This document shows positions 14,335 to 23,479 of a stretch of 54,569 bases of DNA, in pieces; the first letter of the stretch is position 1, and each line of letters starts with the position of its first letter. The position numbers were made by a program, and so were the translations under genes. Source of the DNA: Synergistaceae bacterium (lineage in GTDB: Bacteria; Synergistota; Synergistia; Synergistales; Aminobacteriaceae); assembly GCA_017443985.1 (NCBI GenBank), contig JAFSXR010000051.1:1-54569 (forward strand). The letters run 5' to 3'. Below the pieces are notes generated by a model, which saw nothing but the letters and a program-made list of their open reading frames with translations, searched no databases and was not told the origin of the DNA.

Positions 14335-15528
14335 ATGGCAAAATTTGAGAAACTTATCAACAAACTTACTTCGCTTCGTTCCGGCAAAATGTACAACAAT
14401 GATTTTTTCCTTACGTGGGAAAAAACTGATGATGAAATTCAAGCTGTCTGGACGGTCGCCGATGCTCTGAGAAATTTAAGAGAGCGCAACATTTCAACAA
14501 AAGTTTTTGACTCCGGGCTTGGAATTTCTTTATTCAGAGATAATTCGACGCGCACGAGATTTTCTTTTGCGAGTGCCTGCAATCTGCTTGGCCTCGAAGT
14601 TCAGGACTTGGACGAGAAAAAATCACAGGTTGCTCACGGTGAGACAGTCCGCGAAACAGCCAACATGATTTCATTCATGGCTGACGTTATCGGAATTAGA
14701 GACGATATGTATATCGGCAAGGGCAACGCTTACATGCACGAAGTTGCTGACTCTGTCGAAGCAGGCTACAGGGACGGAATTTTGGAGCAGCGTCCGACGC
14801 TCGTAAATTTACAGTGCGACATTGACCACCCCACACAGTGCATGGCTGACGCTTTACACGTAATTCACGAGTTCGGAGGAATTGAGAAATTAAAAGGCAA
14901 GAAACTCGCAATGACTTGGGCATATTCGCCTTCATACGGCAAGCCTCTTTCAGTTCCGCAGGGCGTTATTGGGCTTTTCACGAGACTTGGACTCGATGTT
15001 ACGCTTGCTTATCCTGAAGGCTACGAAGTCATGCCCGACGTTGTCGAAGTTGCAAAGAAGCAGGCTTTTGCGGCCGGAAGCAATTTCAAAATCACAAACG
15101 ACATGAAAGACGCTTTCAAAGATGCCGATATAGTTTATCCGAAGTCATGGGCACCGTTCGCGGCAATGGAGAAGCGCACAGTTTTATACGGCAACGGCGA
15201 CGACGCAGGAATTAAAGCCCTTGAAAAAGAACTTTTAGCACAGAACGCCACGCACAAAGACTGGGCTTGCACCGAAGACATGATGAAGCTCACGAAGAAC
15301 GGCAGAGCTTTATATCTTCACTGCTTACCGGCGGACATCACCGGCGTGTCATGCGAAGAAGGCGAAGTTGACGGCTCCGTCTTTGACCGCTACAGGACAC
15401 CGCTTTACAAACAAGCAAGCTACAAGCCCTATGTAATCGCGGCTATGATTATGCTTGAAAAATTCCCGAACCCTGCAGAAATTCTCGTGAAACTCAACGA
15501 GCGCGGAACGAAAAGGATTTTTGACTAA
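14335..15528 (+). CDS. ygeW: YgeW knotted carbamoyltransferase
   Basis: The 397-residue protein matches the YgeW family of trefoil-knotted carbamoyltransferases. The carbamoyl-phosphate loop is DNSTRTRFSFASA; family-specific parts include LDEKKSQVAHGETVRETANM and QCDIDHPTQCMAD, and LYLHCLPADI lies near the C-terminus. By pathway logic it catalyses phosphorolysis of a ureido intermediate to carbamoyl phosphate plus an amine, feeding arcC directly downstream. AAAGGAA precedes the ATG. Its stop and the arcC start share one base (TAATG), so the two products are made in step. Confidence 0.92.
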   Translation: MAKFEKLINKLTSLRSGKMYNNDFFLTWEKTDDEIQAVWTVADALRNLRERNISTKVFDSGLGISLFRDNSTRTRFSFASACNLLGLEVQDLDEKKSQVAHGETVRETANMISFMADVIGIRDDMYIGKGNAYMHEVADSVEAGYRDGILEQRPTLVNLQCDIDHPTQCMADALHVIHEFGGIEKLKGKKLAMTWAYSPSYGKPLSVPQGVIGLFTRLGLDVTLAYPEGYEVMPDVVEVAKKQAFAAGSNFKITNDMKDAFKDADIVYPKSWAPFAAMEKRTVLYGNGDDAGIKALEKELLAQNATHKDWACTEDMMKLTKNGRALYLHCLPADITGVSCEEGEVDGSVFDRYRTPLYKQASYKPYVIAAMIMLEKFPNPAEILVKLNERGTKRIFD

Positions 15529-16472
15529 TGTCTGAACATAAAAAAATAGTGCTTGCCTTAGGCGGAAATGCCTTAGGCAATACACTTCCCGAACAGTTAA
15601 AAGCGGCTCAAGTTACCGCAAAGGCCATTGTTGATTTAGTCGATGACGGTCATCAGGTCGTAGTAGTTCACGGCAACGGCCCGCAGGTCGGAATTATTAA
15701 CAACGCTATGACGGAGTACTCACAGCATAATAATTCTTTCACCGTTCCTCTTTCTGTATGCGTGGCAATGAGCCAGGCTTATATCGGCTACGATATTCAG
15801 AACGCTCTGCGCGAAGAATTTTTGAACAGAGGTGAAGAACCTCCGGCAATGGCTTCGCTTGTTACCCAAGTAAGAGTTGACCCGGAAGACCCGGCTTTTA
15901 CTGCTCCGTCAAAGCCCATCGGAAATTTCATGGCTAAGGACGAGGCACTCAAGGAAGCAGGCGAACGGGGCTGGATAGTTAAAGAGGACGCAGGGCGCGG
16001 TTATCGCCGTGTTGTTGCCTCACCTAAGCCTCAAGAAATTATTGAGTTAAAAGCTATTCGCGCAATGGCTGACTCCGGGCATTTAGTAATCTGCTGCGGA
16101 GGCGGCGGTATTCCCGTTATCTCTCAAGGCAAACACTTGGCAGGAGTTCCTGCGGTAATCGATAAAGATTTGTCGGCTTCATTGTTAGCTCAGAGCATGG
16201 AAGCGGATATGCTTTTAATTTTAACGGCGGTCGAGAAAGTCGCAGTTCATTTCGGCAAGCCCGATCAAAAAGGACTTGACACTATAACTATAAAAGAAGC
16301 TGAAAAATATATTGCTGACGGTGAATTTGCGCCCGGCTCAATGCTACCGAAAGTGCAGGCCGGAATTAAGTTCGCCGAGTCCGGCAGAGGCCGAACAGCC
16401 CTCATCACACATCTTCAGAAAGCTCGTGAGGCTTTGAAAGGAAATACGGGTACACGAATCATTAAGGAGTAA
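15528..16472 (+). CDS. arcC: Carbamate kinase
   Basis: The 314-residue product shows the carbamate-kinase signature: ALGGNALGNTLPEQ at the N-terminus, HGNGPQVGII, MAKDEALKEAGERGW, ICCGGGGIPV and IDKDLSASLLA. It turns carbamoyl phosphate and ADP into ATP, ammonia and carbon dioxide; in this cluster (yqeA in E. coli) it harvests the carbamoyl group released by YgeW, giving substrate-level phosphorylation. The gene overlaps ygeW by one base and is followed four bases later by the permease. Confidence 0.95.
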   Translation: MSEHKKIVLALGGNALGNTLPEQLKAAQVTAKAIVDLVDDGHQVVVVHGNGPQVGIINNAMTEYSQHNNSFTVPLSVCVAMSQAYIGYDIQNALREEFLNRGEEPPAMASLVTQVRVDPEDPAFTAPSKPIGNFMAKDEALKEAGERGWIVKEDAGRGYRRVVASPKPQEIIELKAIRAMADSGHLVICCGGGGIPVISQGKHLAGVPAVIDKDLSASLLAQSMEADMLLILTAVEKVAVHFGKPDQKGLDTITIKEAEKYIADGEFAPGSMLPKVQAGIKFAESGRGRTALITHLQKAREALKGNTGTRIIKE

Positions 16473-16476
16473 TTTA

Positions 16477-17793
16477 ATGAAACGTGCATCTATTTTTGAA
16501 TTTGACGGAGTGCCTTCAATCACGGAGGCTCTCCCTTTAGCTTTTCAACATGTTTTGGCAATGATAGCGGGCTGTATAGCTCCGGCTATTATCGTCGCTA
16601 ATATGGCTCTTTTGAGTCCAAGCGACAGCACTTTATTAATTCAGTCAGCGTTAGTCATCGCGGCTCTTACAACTTTATTGCAGCTATTTCCGATCGGGAA
16701 GAAAAACGGCTTCCATATAGGCGCAAAATTGCCCGTCATAATGGGAATTAGTTTTGCCTATGTTCCAAGTATGCAGGCTATAGCGGTTGACTCTGGAGTC
16801 CCTGCGATATTAGGAGCGCAGATTGTCGGCGGAATTGTCGCAATTATTGTCGGACTTTCAGTTAAAAAAATACAAAAATTTTTTCCGCCGTTAATCACGG
16901 GCACGGTGGTTTTTACTATAGGCTTGTCGCTTTATCCCGTTGCTGTTAATTACATGGCCGGAGGAATAGGAAGCCCGACTTACGGTTCGCCTCTTAACTG
17001 GGGGATTGCTCTTTTAACCCTCGCAGTAGTAACGGCTTTCAATCATTTTGCTAAAGGCATTGCAAAATTATCATCAATTTTAATCGGAATGACAGTCGGC
17101 TACATTGCGGCTCTTTTATGCGGAATTGTAGATTTTTCGCCCATTGCAGAGGCTTCGCTTTTTTCACTCCCTAAACCGCTTCACTTCGGAGTTAAATTTG
17201 AAGCTGCCCCCTGCATAGCAATAGGTCTGTTATTTGCGATAAATTCCATTCAAGCTATCGGAGATTTTACGGCAACAACGAGCGGAGCTATGAATCGTTT
17301 TCCGACTGACGAGGAATTAAAAGGCGGCATTGTAGGCTACGGCACTGCAAATATTTTCGGGGCATTAATCGGCGGACTTCCGACGGCGAGTTTCTCTCAG
17401 AATGTCGGCATAGTAACGACCACAAAAGTTATTAACCGCTGTGTGCTTGGACTTGCGGCTTTAATTTTATTGACGGCCGGAATAGTTCCGAAAGTTTCTG
17501 CACTGCTTACGACAATTCCGCTGTGTGTGCTTGGAGGCGCAACAATTTCTGTCTTTGCTTCTATTTCAATGACGGGTCTTAGATTAATTGACAAAGAAAA
17601 ATCAGATTACCGCAACAGTTCTATCGTTGGTCTTTCAGTTGCTCTCGGCATGGGAATTTATCAATATAAGCAGGCTCTTGCGTTATTCCCTGCGTGGACG
17701 ACTACAATTTTCGGAAACAGTCCTGTCGTAGTTGCTACGATTATGGCAATTTTTCTGAATATAATTTTGCCGAAACAAAAAGAAAATAATTAG
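16477..17793 (+). CDS. NCS2-family purine (xanthine/urate) permease
   Basis: The 438-residue membrane protein has about 14 hydrophobic segments and the NCS2/NAT landmarks: FQHVLAMIAG near the N-terminus, INSIQAIGDF (the QxxGD-type motif) and GGLPTASFSQNVGIVTTTKV. NAT transporters carry xanthine, urate or uracil with protons; the operon (ygeX-ygeY-ygeW-arcC) argues for a purine. AAGGAG lies before the ATG. A terminator follows 20 bases after the stop, making this the end of the transcript. A second NCS2 gene occurs at 27934. Confidence 0.9.
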   Translation: MKRASIFEFDGVPSITEALPLAFQHVLAMIAGCIAPAIIVANMALLSPSDSTLLIQSALVIAALTTLLQLFPIGKKNGFHIGAKLPVIMGISFAYVPSMQAIAVDSGVPAILGAQIVGGIVAIIVGLSVKKIQKFFPPLITGTVVFTIGLSLYPVAVNYMAGGIGSPTYGSPLNWGIALLTLAVVTAFNHFAKGIAKLSSILIGMTVGYIAALLCGIVDFSPIAEASLFSLPKPLHFGVKFEAAPCIAIGLLFAINSIQAIGDFTATTSGAMNRFPTDEELKGGIVGYGTANIFGALIGGLPTASFSQNVGIVTTTKVINRCVLGLAALILLTAGIVPKVSALLTTIPLCVLGGATISVFASISMTGLRLIDKEKSDYRNSSIVGLSVALGMGIYQYKQALALFPAWTTTIFGNSPVVVATIMAIFLNIILPKQKENN

Positions 17794-17812
17794 AAATTTT
17801 TCTAAAATATAA

Positions 17813-17845
17813 CCCGGAGGGCTTAATAAACTTTCCGGGCTTTTT
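17813..17845 (+). terminator. Rho-independent terminator after the permease
   Basis: CCCGGA and TCCGGG form the stem, followed by CTTTTT. It separates the ygeX-to-permease operon from the phosphatase gene at 17890. TATAAT at 17847-17852, just beyond, may start the next transcript. Confidence 0.75.
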
Positions 17846-17889
17846 ATATAATAAAACATAAAAATAATTAATTAAAGAAGGAAAAAATT

Positions 17890-18780
17890 TTGAAATATAA
17901 CGTAATAATTTTATCGTTGCTGATGTGCCTTTTTATTTTTTCATTTAAGGGTGAAGCTGATACCGATTTACAGAAAAATCAAAGCATTAATCTTCAAAGC
18001 ATCGGCAATGCCCGTGAACTTGGCGGTTATGTTGCGGGCGACGGAAGAAAAGTTAAACGCGGCGTTCTGTTACGGACTGCAAGCCTAAATAAAATTTCAA
18101 GTGATGACATAGCGCGGCTGACGAAAATTTATAACTTGTCCGTCATAGCAGATTTAAGAATGAGTTTTGAAGCTGCGGCCAAGCCCGACCCGGTTATAGA
18201 AGGCGTTAAATATGTAAATCTGCGCGTCATTGACGAAGAGTTATATATGCGTAAACTCGAAAAAATATTATCAGGTGAAAAAGATCCTTTTGAAATTCTT
18301 AAAATTACAGTTAATAGCGGAATGATAAGCGACAATATTTATATTGATTTTCTGTCGGGAAATTTCGGTAAAAAAGCATACAGCGAATTTTTCAAAGAGC
18401 TCTTGAATTTGCCGGAAGGACGTTCATTATTATTCCATTGCACGCAAGGCAAAGACCGTACAGGCTGCGCGGCCATGTTAATACTTTCTGCACTCGGTGT
18501 AAGCGAAGATATTATCTTAGAAGATTATATGCTCACGAATATTTTTAACGCCGGTTTAATCGAAAATGACCGCAAAATGCTTCTGTCTCGCGGAATAAAA
18601 GAAGACGAGCTTAAAAAATATATGTTCGTTCTAAATTCCGTAAACATAGAAATGATGACAAATGCTCTTTCATGGCTCAAAGAAAATTACGGTTCGCCTG
18701 TCGGATATATTATTCATGAACTTGGAATAAATGAAAACGAAATCGAAAAATTAAAATCGAAATTTCTTGAAAGGGAATAA
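17890..18780 (+). CDS. Exported Cys-based protein-tyrosine-phosphatase-like enzyme
   Basis: The 296-residue product begins with a hydrophobic signal-like segment (NVIILSLLMCLFIFS), so it is probably exported or anchored. The rest matches bacterial tyrosine phosphatases of the PF13350 type: NARELGGYVAGDGRKVKRGV, LRTASLNKIS, VIADLRM and the active-site loop HCTQGKDRTG with the nucleophilic Cys near residue 184. Members dephosphorylate phosphotyrosine or phosphoinositide-like substrates. The start is a TTG with AAGGA upstream. The next gene, a STAS-kinase fusion, starts six bases after the stop, so a phosphatase and a kinase-like protein are co-expressed inside the purine locus. Confidence 0.8.
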   Translation: MKYNVIILSLLMCLFIFSFKGEADTDLQKNQSINLQSIGNARELGGYVAGDGRKVKRGVLLRTASLNKISSDDIARLTKIYNLSVIADLRMSFEAAAKPDPVIEGVKYVNLRVIDEELYMRKLEKILSGEKDPFEILKITVNSGMISDNIYIDFLSGNFGKKAYSEFFKELLNLPEGRSLLFHCTQGKDRTGCAAMLILSALGVSEDIILEDYMLTNIFNAGLIENDRKMLLSRGIKEDELKKYMFVLNSVNIEMMTNALSWLKENYGSPVGYIIHELGINENEIEKLKSKFLERE

Positions 18781-18786
18781 GTTTTT

Positions 18787-19977
18787 ATGAAAGTAGAATT
18801 AAAAGATAATACCCTCACGATTTTTTTAGAGGGACGTTTGGACTCAAACAACGCCGGCGAAATTGAATCACGGATTATAGAGGCTGTCTCAAAAAATTCT
18901 GCGGCTTCAAAAATTCAAATTGACGTTGAAAAACTTGATTATATTTCTTCGGCGGGTCTGCGCGTTCTCTTAAAAATACGCAAGCAAGTTAAAAAGCCTC
19001 TGCCCGTTCTGAACGCTTCAAACGAACTTTACGAAATTTTTAACGTAACGGGCTTCACGGAATTACTTGACGTTCATAAAAAATTGCGTGAAGTCTCCAT
19101 AGAAGGCTGCGAACTTATCGGCGAAGGAGCTAACGGAAAAGTTTACCGATTAACGAAAGATGAAATAATAAAAGTTTTCAAGTACGGTGCTACTCTTGAC
19201 AGCATTGAAGCCGAACGTGAAGCAAGCCGCAAAGCATTTTTGTTGGGCGTACCCTGCGCCATCGCCTTTGATACCGTTAAATGCGGCGACAGCTACGGAA
19301 CTATTTACGAAATGTTAAACGCCGGGACGCTTTCAGAAAGAATTATGGCCGATCATGAAAGACTGCCGGAATTTGCAAAGGCTTCGGCTTTATTATTAAA
19401 ACGGCTTCATGAAATTGAAGTGCCTGAAGGACAAATGCCCAGAGCCTCGCGTCTGCTGCATAACACGATTGACAAATTAAACGGAATATTTACGCCCGAT
19501 GAGATTGAAAAAATGCACGCGATTTACAATACAATCCCTGAAGAAAATCATTTCGTTCACAACGATTACCACCCTAAAAATATTATGGAATCTAACGGCG
19601 ATTTAATGCTCATTGATTTAGGCGACGCGGGCATGGGAAATCCGATTATTGATCTCATTCATGACTATTTCGTTTTTAATCTTGTCGGCAGGGTCTCAGG
19701 CCTTTATAAAGTGTCTGATGACGACATCGGCTTCATCGGAATAACTTACCGCGATATGAGAGAGTTTTGGAAAATTTTTATCGAAACTTATTGCGGAGGC
19801 AATGTAGAAAAAACAGAGAGGCTTCAGAAAAAATTAGAGCCGCTTTCGCTGTTAATGTATATGTCAACAGCACTAGCACACCCGTTGATGAGTGAAGAAG
19901 GGCGCAAGGCGTATATTGAAAAAATGCGCAATTTAGTTTTGTCGCGTTATGACGAACTTGTTAATTACAAATGGTAA
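18787..19977 (+). CDS. STAS domain fused to an aminoglycoside-phosphotransferase-like kinase
   Basis: Residues 1-105 are a STAS (anti-sigma-factor antagonist) domain: EGRLDSNNAGEIE, then DYISSAGLRVLL, where Ser55 aligns with the phosphorylated serine of SpoIIAA. Residues about 108-396 are an APH/choline-kinase-like domain with glycine loop GEGANGKVYRL, lysine strand IIKVFKYG, catalytic HNDYHPKNIM near 257 and metal-binding LIDLGDAG. The fusion resembles a family described from Fibrobacter (TIGR02172). The kinase could phosphorylate a small molecule or a protein partner. Co-transcription with the phosphatase and position upstream of xdhD suggest a regulatory role; the target is unknown. Confidence 0.8.
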   Translation: MKVELKDNTLTIFLEGRLDSNNAGEIESRIIEAVSKNSAASKIQIDVEKLDYISSAGLRVLLKIRKQVKKPLPVLNASNELYEIFNVTGFTELLDVHKKLREVSIEGCELIGEGANGKVYRLTKDEIIKVFKYGATLDSIEAEREASRKAFLLGVPCAIAFDTVKCGDSYGTIYEMLNAGTLSERIMADHERLPEFAKASALLLKRLHEIEVPEGQMPRASRLLHNTIDKLNGIFTPDEIEKMHAIYNTIPEENHFVHNDYHPKNIMESNGDLMLIDLGDAGMGNPIIDLIHDYFVFNLVGRVSGLYKVSDDDIGFIGITYRDMREFWKIFIETYCGGNVEKTERLQKKLEPLSLLMYMSTALAHPLMSEEGRKAYIEKMRNLVLSRYDELVNYKW

Positions 19978-20014
19978 ATAATTTGCAATAATTTTTTATA
20001 AGGAGCGTGATTTT

Positions 20015-22606
20015 ATGAGCGAGCTTTTTACGATTAAAGTCAATGGCCGTGAAGTTCAGACGGACAAAAATAAAAAATTAATCCGTTTTCTGCGCGATGA
20101 TTTAGGCCTGTTATCTGTTAAAGACGGCTGCAGCGAGGGAGCTTGCGGAACTTGTACGATTTTAATGGACGGTCGGCCCGTTCGAGCCTGTATCATGACG
20201 ACTAAGCAGGCTGACGGAAAAGAATTAATCACAGTCGAGGGGCTCTCGGATTTTGAGAAAGAAGCCTACGTTTACGCCTTCGGAAAAGCCGGAGCGGTGC
20301 AGTGCGGTTTTTGTACGCCCGGAATGATAATGGCATCGAAGGCTCTTTTAGACACAAATAAAAATCCCACTGAAGAGGACGTTAAAAAAGCCATTCGCGG
20401 AAATCTTTGCAGATGCACGGGCTATAAAAAAATTCTCGAAGCCGTTTTGTTAGTTGCGGCAATTTTGCGCGGCGATGAAAAAATTGACGAGAATTTTGAA
20501 CGCTCTAATAATTTTTCAGTCGGAGAACACACTTTCAGAAACGATGTTCGCGAAAAAGTTTTAGGTTACGGAAAATATCCCGACGACATTTACATGGAAG
20601 GAATGCTGCACGGCTCGGCGGTGCGTTCGGCTTATCCTAGAGCAAAAATTCTTGACATTGACACAAGCGAAGCTAAAAAATATCCCGGCGTTGTTGACGT
20701 TCTGACGGCTGATGACGTTCCTAATAACAAGGTCGGACACATTCAGCAGGACTGGGACGTTTTCATAGCTAAGGGAGATATTACGCGCTGCGTCGGCGAC
20801 GCTATATGCCTTGTTGTCGGAGAGAGCCGCGAAATTGTCGAAGAGGCTAAGAAATTAGTTAAGATTGATTATGAAGTCTTAACACCCGTAAAAAATATTG
20901 ACGAAGCAAAAGCCCCCGACGCTCCCCAGCTTCATGCACACGCAAAGGGTAATTTATGCCAGAGCAGGCACGTTGTAAGAGGCGACGCAAAAAAAGCCAT
21001 CGAAAATTCAAAATACGTAGTAACTCAAACTTATGTAACGCCGTTCACTGAACACGCCTTCTTAGAGCCTGAATGTGCCGTAGCTTTTCCGTATAAAAAC
21101 GGCGTGAAAATTCTTTCAACGGATCAAGGCACTTACGACACGCGCAAAGAGACCGCAATAATGTTCGGCTGGGAGCCTGAAAGAGTTGTCGTTGAAAATG
21201 CTTTAGTAGGCGGAGGCTTCGGGGGCAAGGAAGATGTTTCTGTTCAGCACTTGGCCGCGCTTGCCGCTGTAAAATTAAACCGCCCTGTAAAAGTTAAATT
21301 GAGCCGTCAGGAAAGTATAAACTTTCACCCTAAACGTCATGCGATGGTCGGGACGTTCACTCTTGGCTGCGACGAGAACGGAATTTTTACGGGCTTGGAC
21401 TGCGAAATTAATTTTGACACGGGGGCTTATGCCTCACTCTGCGGACCTGTTCTTGAACGAGCCTGCACTCACTCCGTAGGGCCGTACTGCTATCAAAATA
21501 CCGACATTCGCGGCTACGGTTACTACACTAATAATCCGCCGGCAGGAGCTTTTAGGGGCTTCGGGGTATGTCAGAGCGAATTTGCCCTCGAAATGAATAT
21601 AAATTTGCTTGCTGAAAAAGTCGGAATATCAGCGTGGGAAATTCGTTACAGAAATGCAATAGAGCCCGGAAAAGTTTTGCCTAACGGTCAAATCGCTGAC
21701 TGCTCCACCGCGTTAAAAGAAACTCTGTTAGCCGTTAAAGATGTCTACGAAAAAAATAAATCTCACGCCGGAATTGCCTGCGCAATGAAAAACGCCGGAG
21801 TCGGTGTCGGACTTCCTGACAAGGGACGCGCAAAAATTAAAGTCGAAGACGGCATCGTCTGTCTTTACACAGCAGCAAGCGACATCGGGCAGGGCTGCTC
21901 TACTGTATTCATGCAAATTCTTGAGTCAACGTTAGGACTTCCACGCGACAAAATGAAATTAATGCCGGGCAGCACGGAGACTTCCCCCGACTCCGGGACG
22001 ACTTCGGGCTCTCGTCAGACATTAATAACCGGCGAGGCTGTGAGAATGGTCGGAGTAACTTTCAAGAAAGCTCTCGATGAAGCCGGCGGAGATATTTCAA
22101 AATTAGAAGGACAAGAATTTTTTGAAGAGTTCTTTGACCCGACAGACAAGCTGGGAGCAGACAAGCCCAACCCCAAGAGCCATGTTGCATACGGATTTGC
22201 TACTCATGTAGTAATTCTTGACGATAACGGCAAAGTCTCCGAAGTTTACGCGGCACATGACTCAGGAAAAGTCGTCAACCCCACGTCCATTCAAGGCCAA
22301 ATTGAAGGCGGAGTTTTAATGGGGCTCGGCTACGCTTTGACCGAAGATTTTCCGTTAGATAACTGCGTTCCTAAAGCAAAATTCGGAACGCTGGGCCTTA
22401 TGCGTGCCACTGACATTCCTAACATTCACGCGATTTACGTTGAAAAAGATGAGCTTCTGCCGTTCGCTTACGGAGCAAAGGGAATCGGAGAAATTGCGAC
22501 AATCCCGACAGCACCGGCAGCAGCAGGAGCATATTATGCGCGTGATAAAGTCTTTCGCTCTAAATTGCCGATGGACGGAACACCTTATCGTCCGAAGAAA
22601 AAATAG
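20015..22606 (+). CDS. xdhD: Fused iron-sulfur/molybdopterin hydroxylase, XdhD-like (selenium-dependent xanthine dehydrogenase type)
   Basis: The 863-residue protein joins a two-[2Fe-2S] domain (residues 1-150; CSEGACGTC, VQCGFCTPGM, GNLCRCTGY) to a molybdopterin hydroxylase domain (about 170-863). Mo-site motifs are GGGFGGKED, GAFRGFG and GAKGIGE, the last with the catalytic Glu. There is no FAD domain. The arrangement equals XdhD of E. coli (956 aa). The yqeB-yqeC-mocA genes just downstream accompany selenium-dependent Mo hydroxylases, in which Se is a labile ligand rather than selenocysteine. It probably oxidises or reduces a purine (xanthine/urate class). GGAGCG precedes the ATG. Confidence 0.92.
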   Translation: MSELFTIKVNGREVQTDKNKKLIRFLRDDLGLLSVKDGCSEGACGTCTILMDGRPVRACIMTTKQADGKELITVEGLSDFEKEAYVYAFGKAGAVQCGFCTPGMIMASKALLDTNKNPTEEDVKKAIRGNLCRCTGYKKILEAVLLVAAILRGDEKIDENFERSNNFSVGEHTFRNDVREKVLGYGKYPDDIYMEGMLHGSAVRSAYPRAKILDIDTSEAKKYPGVVDVLTADDVPNNKVGHIQQDWDVFIAKGDITRCVGDAICLVVGESREIVEEAKKLVKIDYEVLTPVKNIDEAKAPDAPQLHAHAKGNLCQSRHVVRGDAKKAIENSKYVVTQTYVTPFTEHAFLEPECAVAFPYKNGVKILSTDQGTYDTRKETAIMFGWEPERVVVENALVGGGFGGKEDVSVQHLAALAAVKLNRPVKVKLSRQESINFHPKRHAMVGTFTLGCDENGIFTGLDCEINFDTGAYASLCGPVLERACTHSVGPYCYQNTDIRGYGYYTNNPPAGAFRGFGVCQSEFALEMNINLLAEKVGISAWEIRYRNAIEPGKVLPNGQIADCSTALKETLLAVKDVYEKNKSHAGIACAMKNAGVGVGLPDKGRAKIKVEDGIVCLYTAASDIGQGCSTVFMQILESTLGLPRDKMKLMPGSTETSPDSGTTSGSRQTLITGEAVRMVGVTFKKALDEAGGDISKLEGQEFFEEFFDPTDKLGADKPNPKSHVAYGFATHVVILDDNGKVSEVYAAHDSGKVVNPTSIQGQIEGGVLMGLGYALTEDFPLDNCVPKAKFGTLGLMRATDIPNIHAIYVEKDELLPFAYGAKGIGEIATIPTAPAAAGAYYARDKVFRSKLPMDGTPYRPKKK

Positions 22607-22615
22607 AAAGTGAGG

Positions 22616-22677
22616 AATTATAGGAATTAGGAATGAAAAACAAAAAAACTCCTACCTCCTACCTCCTAATTCCTACC
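22616..22677. repeat. Inverted heptad arrays forming a hairpin before yqeB
   Basis: TAGGAATTAG on the left pairs with CTAATTCCTA on the right; between them lies an A-rich loop and TACCTCC/TACTCC-type heptads. The stem would sit about ten bases before the yqeB start, which has no Shine-Dalgarno of its own, so it may lower or control translation of yqeB. Confidence 0.65.
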
Positions 22678-22684
22678 TGAAAAA

Positions 22685-23479
22685 ATGCTTGCATGTATTC
22701 GAGGGGCGGGGGATTTAGCTTCCGGGATTGCAGTGAGGCTCTTCCGCTCCAACTTCAAAATTATTATGCTTGACATCGAAAATCCGACGACCGTCCGCAG
22801 AACTGTGAGTTTCTCTGAGGCTGTCCGTTTGGGAAAAACTTTTGTCGAGGATATTGTCGCATACCGCGCTGAAAATTTTAGTGAGGCTCTGGAAATTGCA
22901 AATAAAAATTCCGTTGCCGTTCTCGTTGACCCTGACGGAAGCGTCATAAAAAATCTTGCGCCTGATGTTTTAATTGACGCGATAATCGCAAAAAAGAACT
23001 TGGGCACAAAAATTAACGATGCTCCGATAGTAATCGGCGTAGGGCCGGGTTTTACGGCCGGGCTTGACTGCCATGCTGTAATCGAAACGAGACGCGGACA
23101 CACTTTAGGCCGGGCATTTTATAAGAAAGGTGCGAAGGCTATAAAAAATACCGGCGTTCCAGGAAATATCGGAGGCTATTCAGTTGAAAGAGTTTTACGA
23201 GCTCCGTGCGACGGCGTTATAACTCCCGTTAAGGAAATCGGCGACATAGTCAAAGCCGGAGAAATTGCTGCGACTGTTGATAATACTCCGTTATACTGCA
23301 CGATTGACGGAATGCTGCGCGGAATGTTGGCACCAGGCGTAAAAGTTTTTGAGGGCATGAAAAGCGGCGACATTGACCCAAGAGGCGCGGAGGTCGATTA
23401 TCTGAAAGTATCCGATAAAGCTCTCTCAATCGCCGGCGGAGTTTTAGAAGCAATTTTACATTTTCATGAAAATAATTAA
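22685..23479 (+). CDS. yqeB: YqeB, selenium-dependent molybdenum hydroxylase maturation protein
   Basis: The 264-residue product starts MLACIRGAGDLASG, the Rossmann-like GxGDLA signature of EF2563/YqeB proteins. It continues with VLVDPDG, VIGVGPGFTAGLDCHAVIET and GNIGGYSVERVLRAP. The C-terminal half looks like a biotinyl/lipoyl-type hammerhead (DGVITPVKEIGDIVKAGE). YqeB is a marker of the labile-selenium Mo hydroxylase pathway and probably acts in maturation. The gene has no visible Shine-Dalgarno behind an inverted heptad hairpin. Its TAA stop is the first bases of a heptad array that also forms the N-terminus of the next gene, which overlaps by 14 bases. Confidence 0.9.
   Translation: MLACIRGAGDLASGIAVRLFRSNFKIIMLDIENPTTVRRTVSFSEAVRLGKTFVEDIVAYRAENFSEALEIANKNSVAVLVDPDGSVIKNLAPDVLIDAIIAKKNLGTKINDAPIVIGVGPGFTAGLDCHAVIETRRGHTLGRAFYKKGAKAIKNTGVPGNIGGYSVERVLRAPCDGVITPVKEIGDIVKAGEIAATVDNTPLYCTIDGMLRGMLAPGVKVFEGMKSGDIDPRGAEVDYLKVSDKALSIAGGVLEAILHFHENN

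Noticed and set aside
20015-22606. Selenocysteine-encoding TGA in the selenium-dependent hydroxylase
   Set aside because: The frame has no internal TGA, and in this family selenium is a labile cofactor ligand, not selenocysteine.
22666-23103. 145-codon minus-strand open frame opposite yqeB
   Set aside because: It is the antisense of a strongly conserved gene, has no ribosome site, and its composition mirrors yqeB codons.
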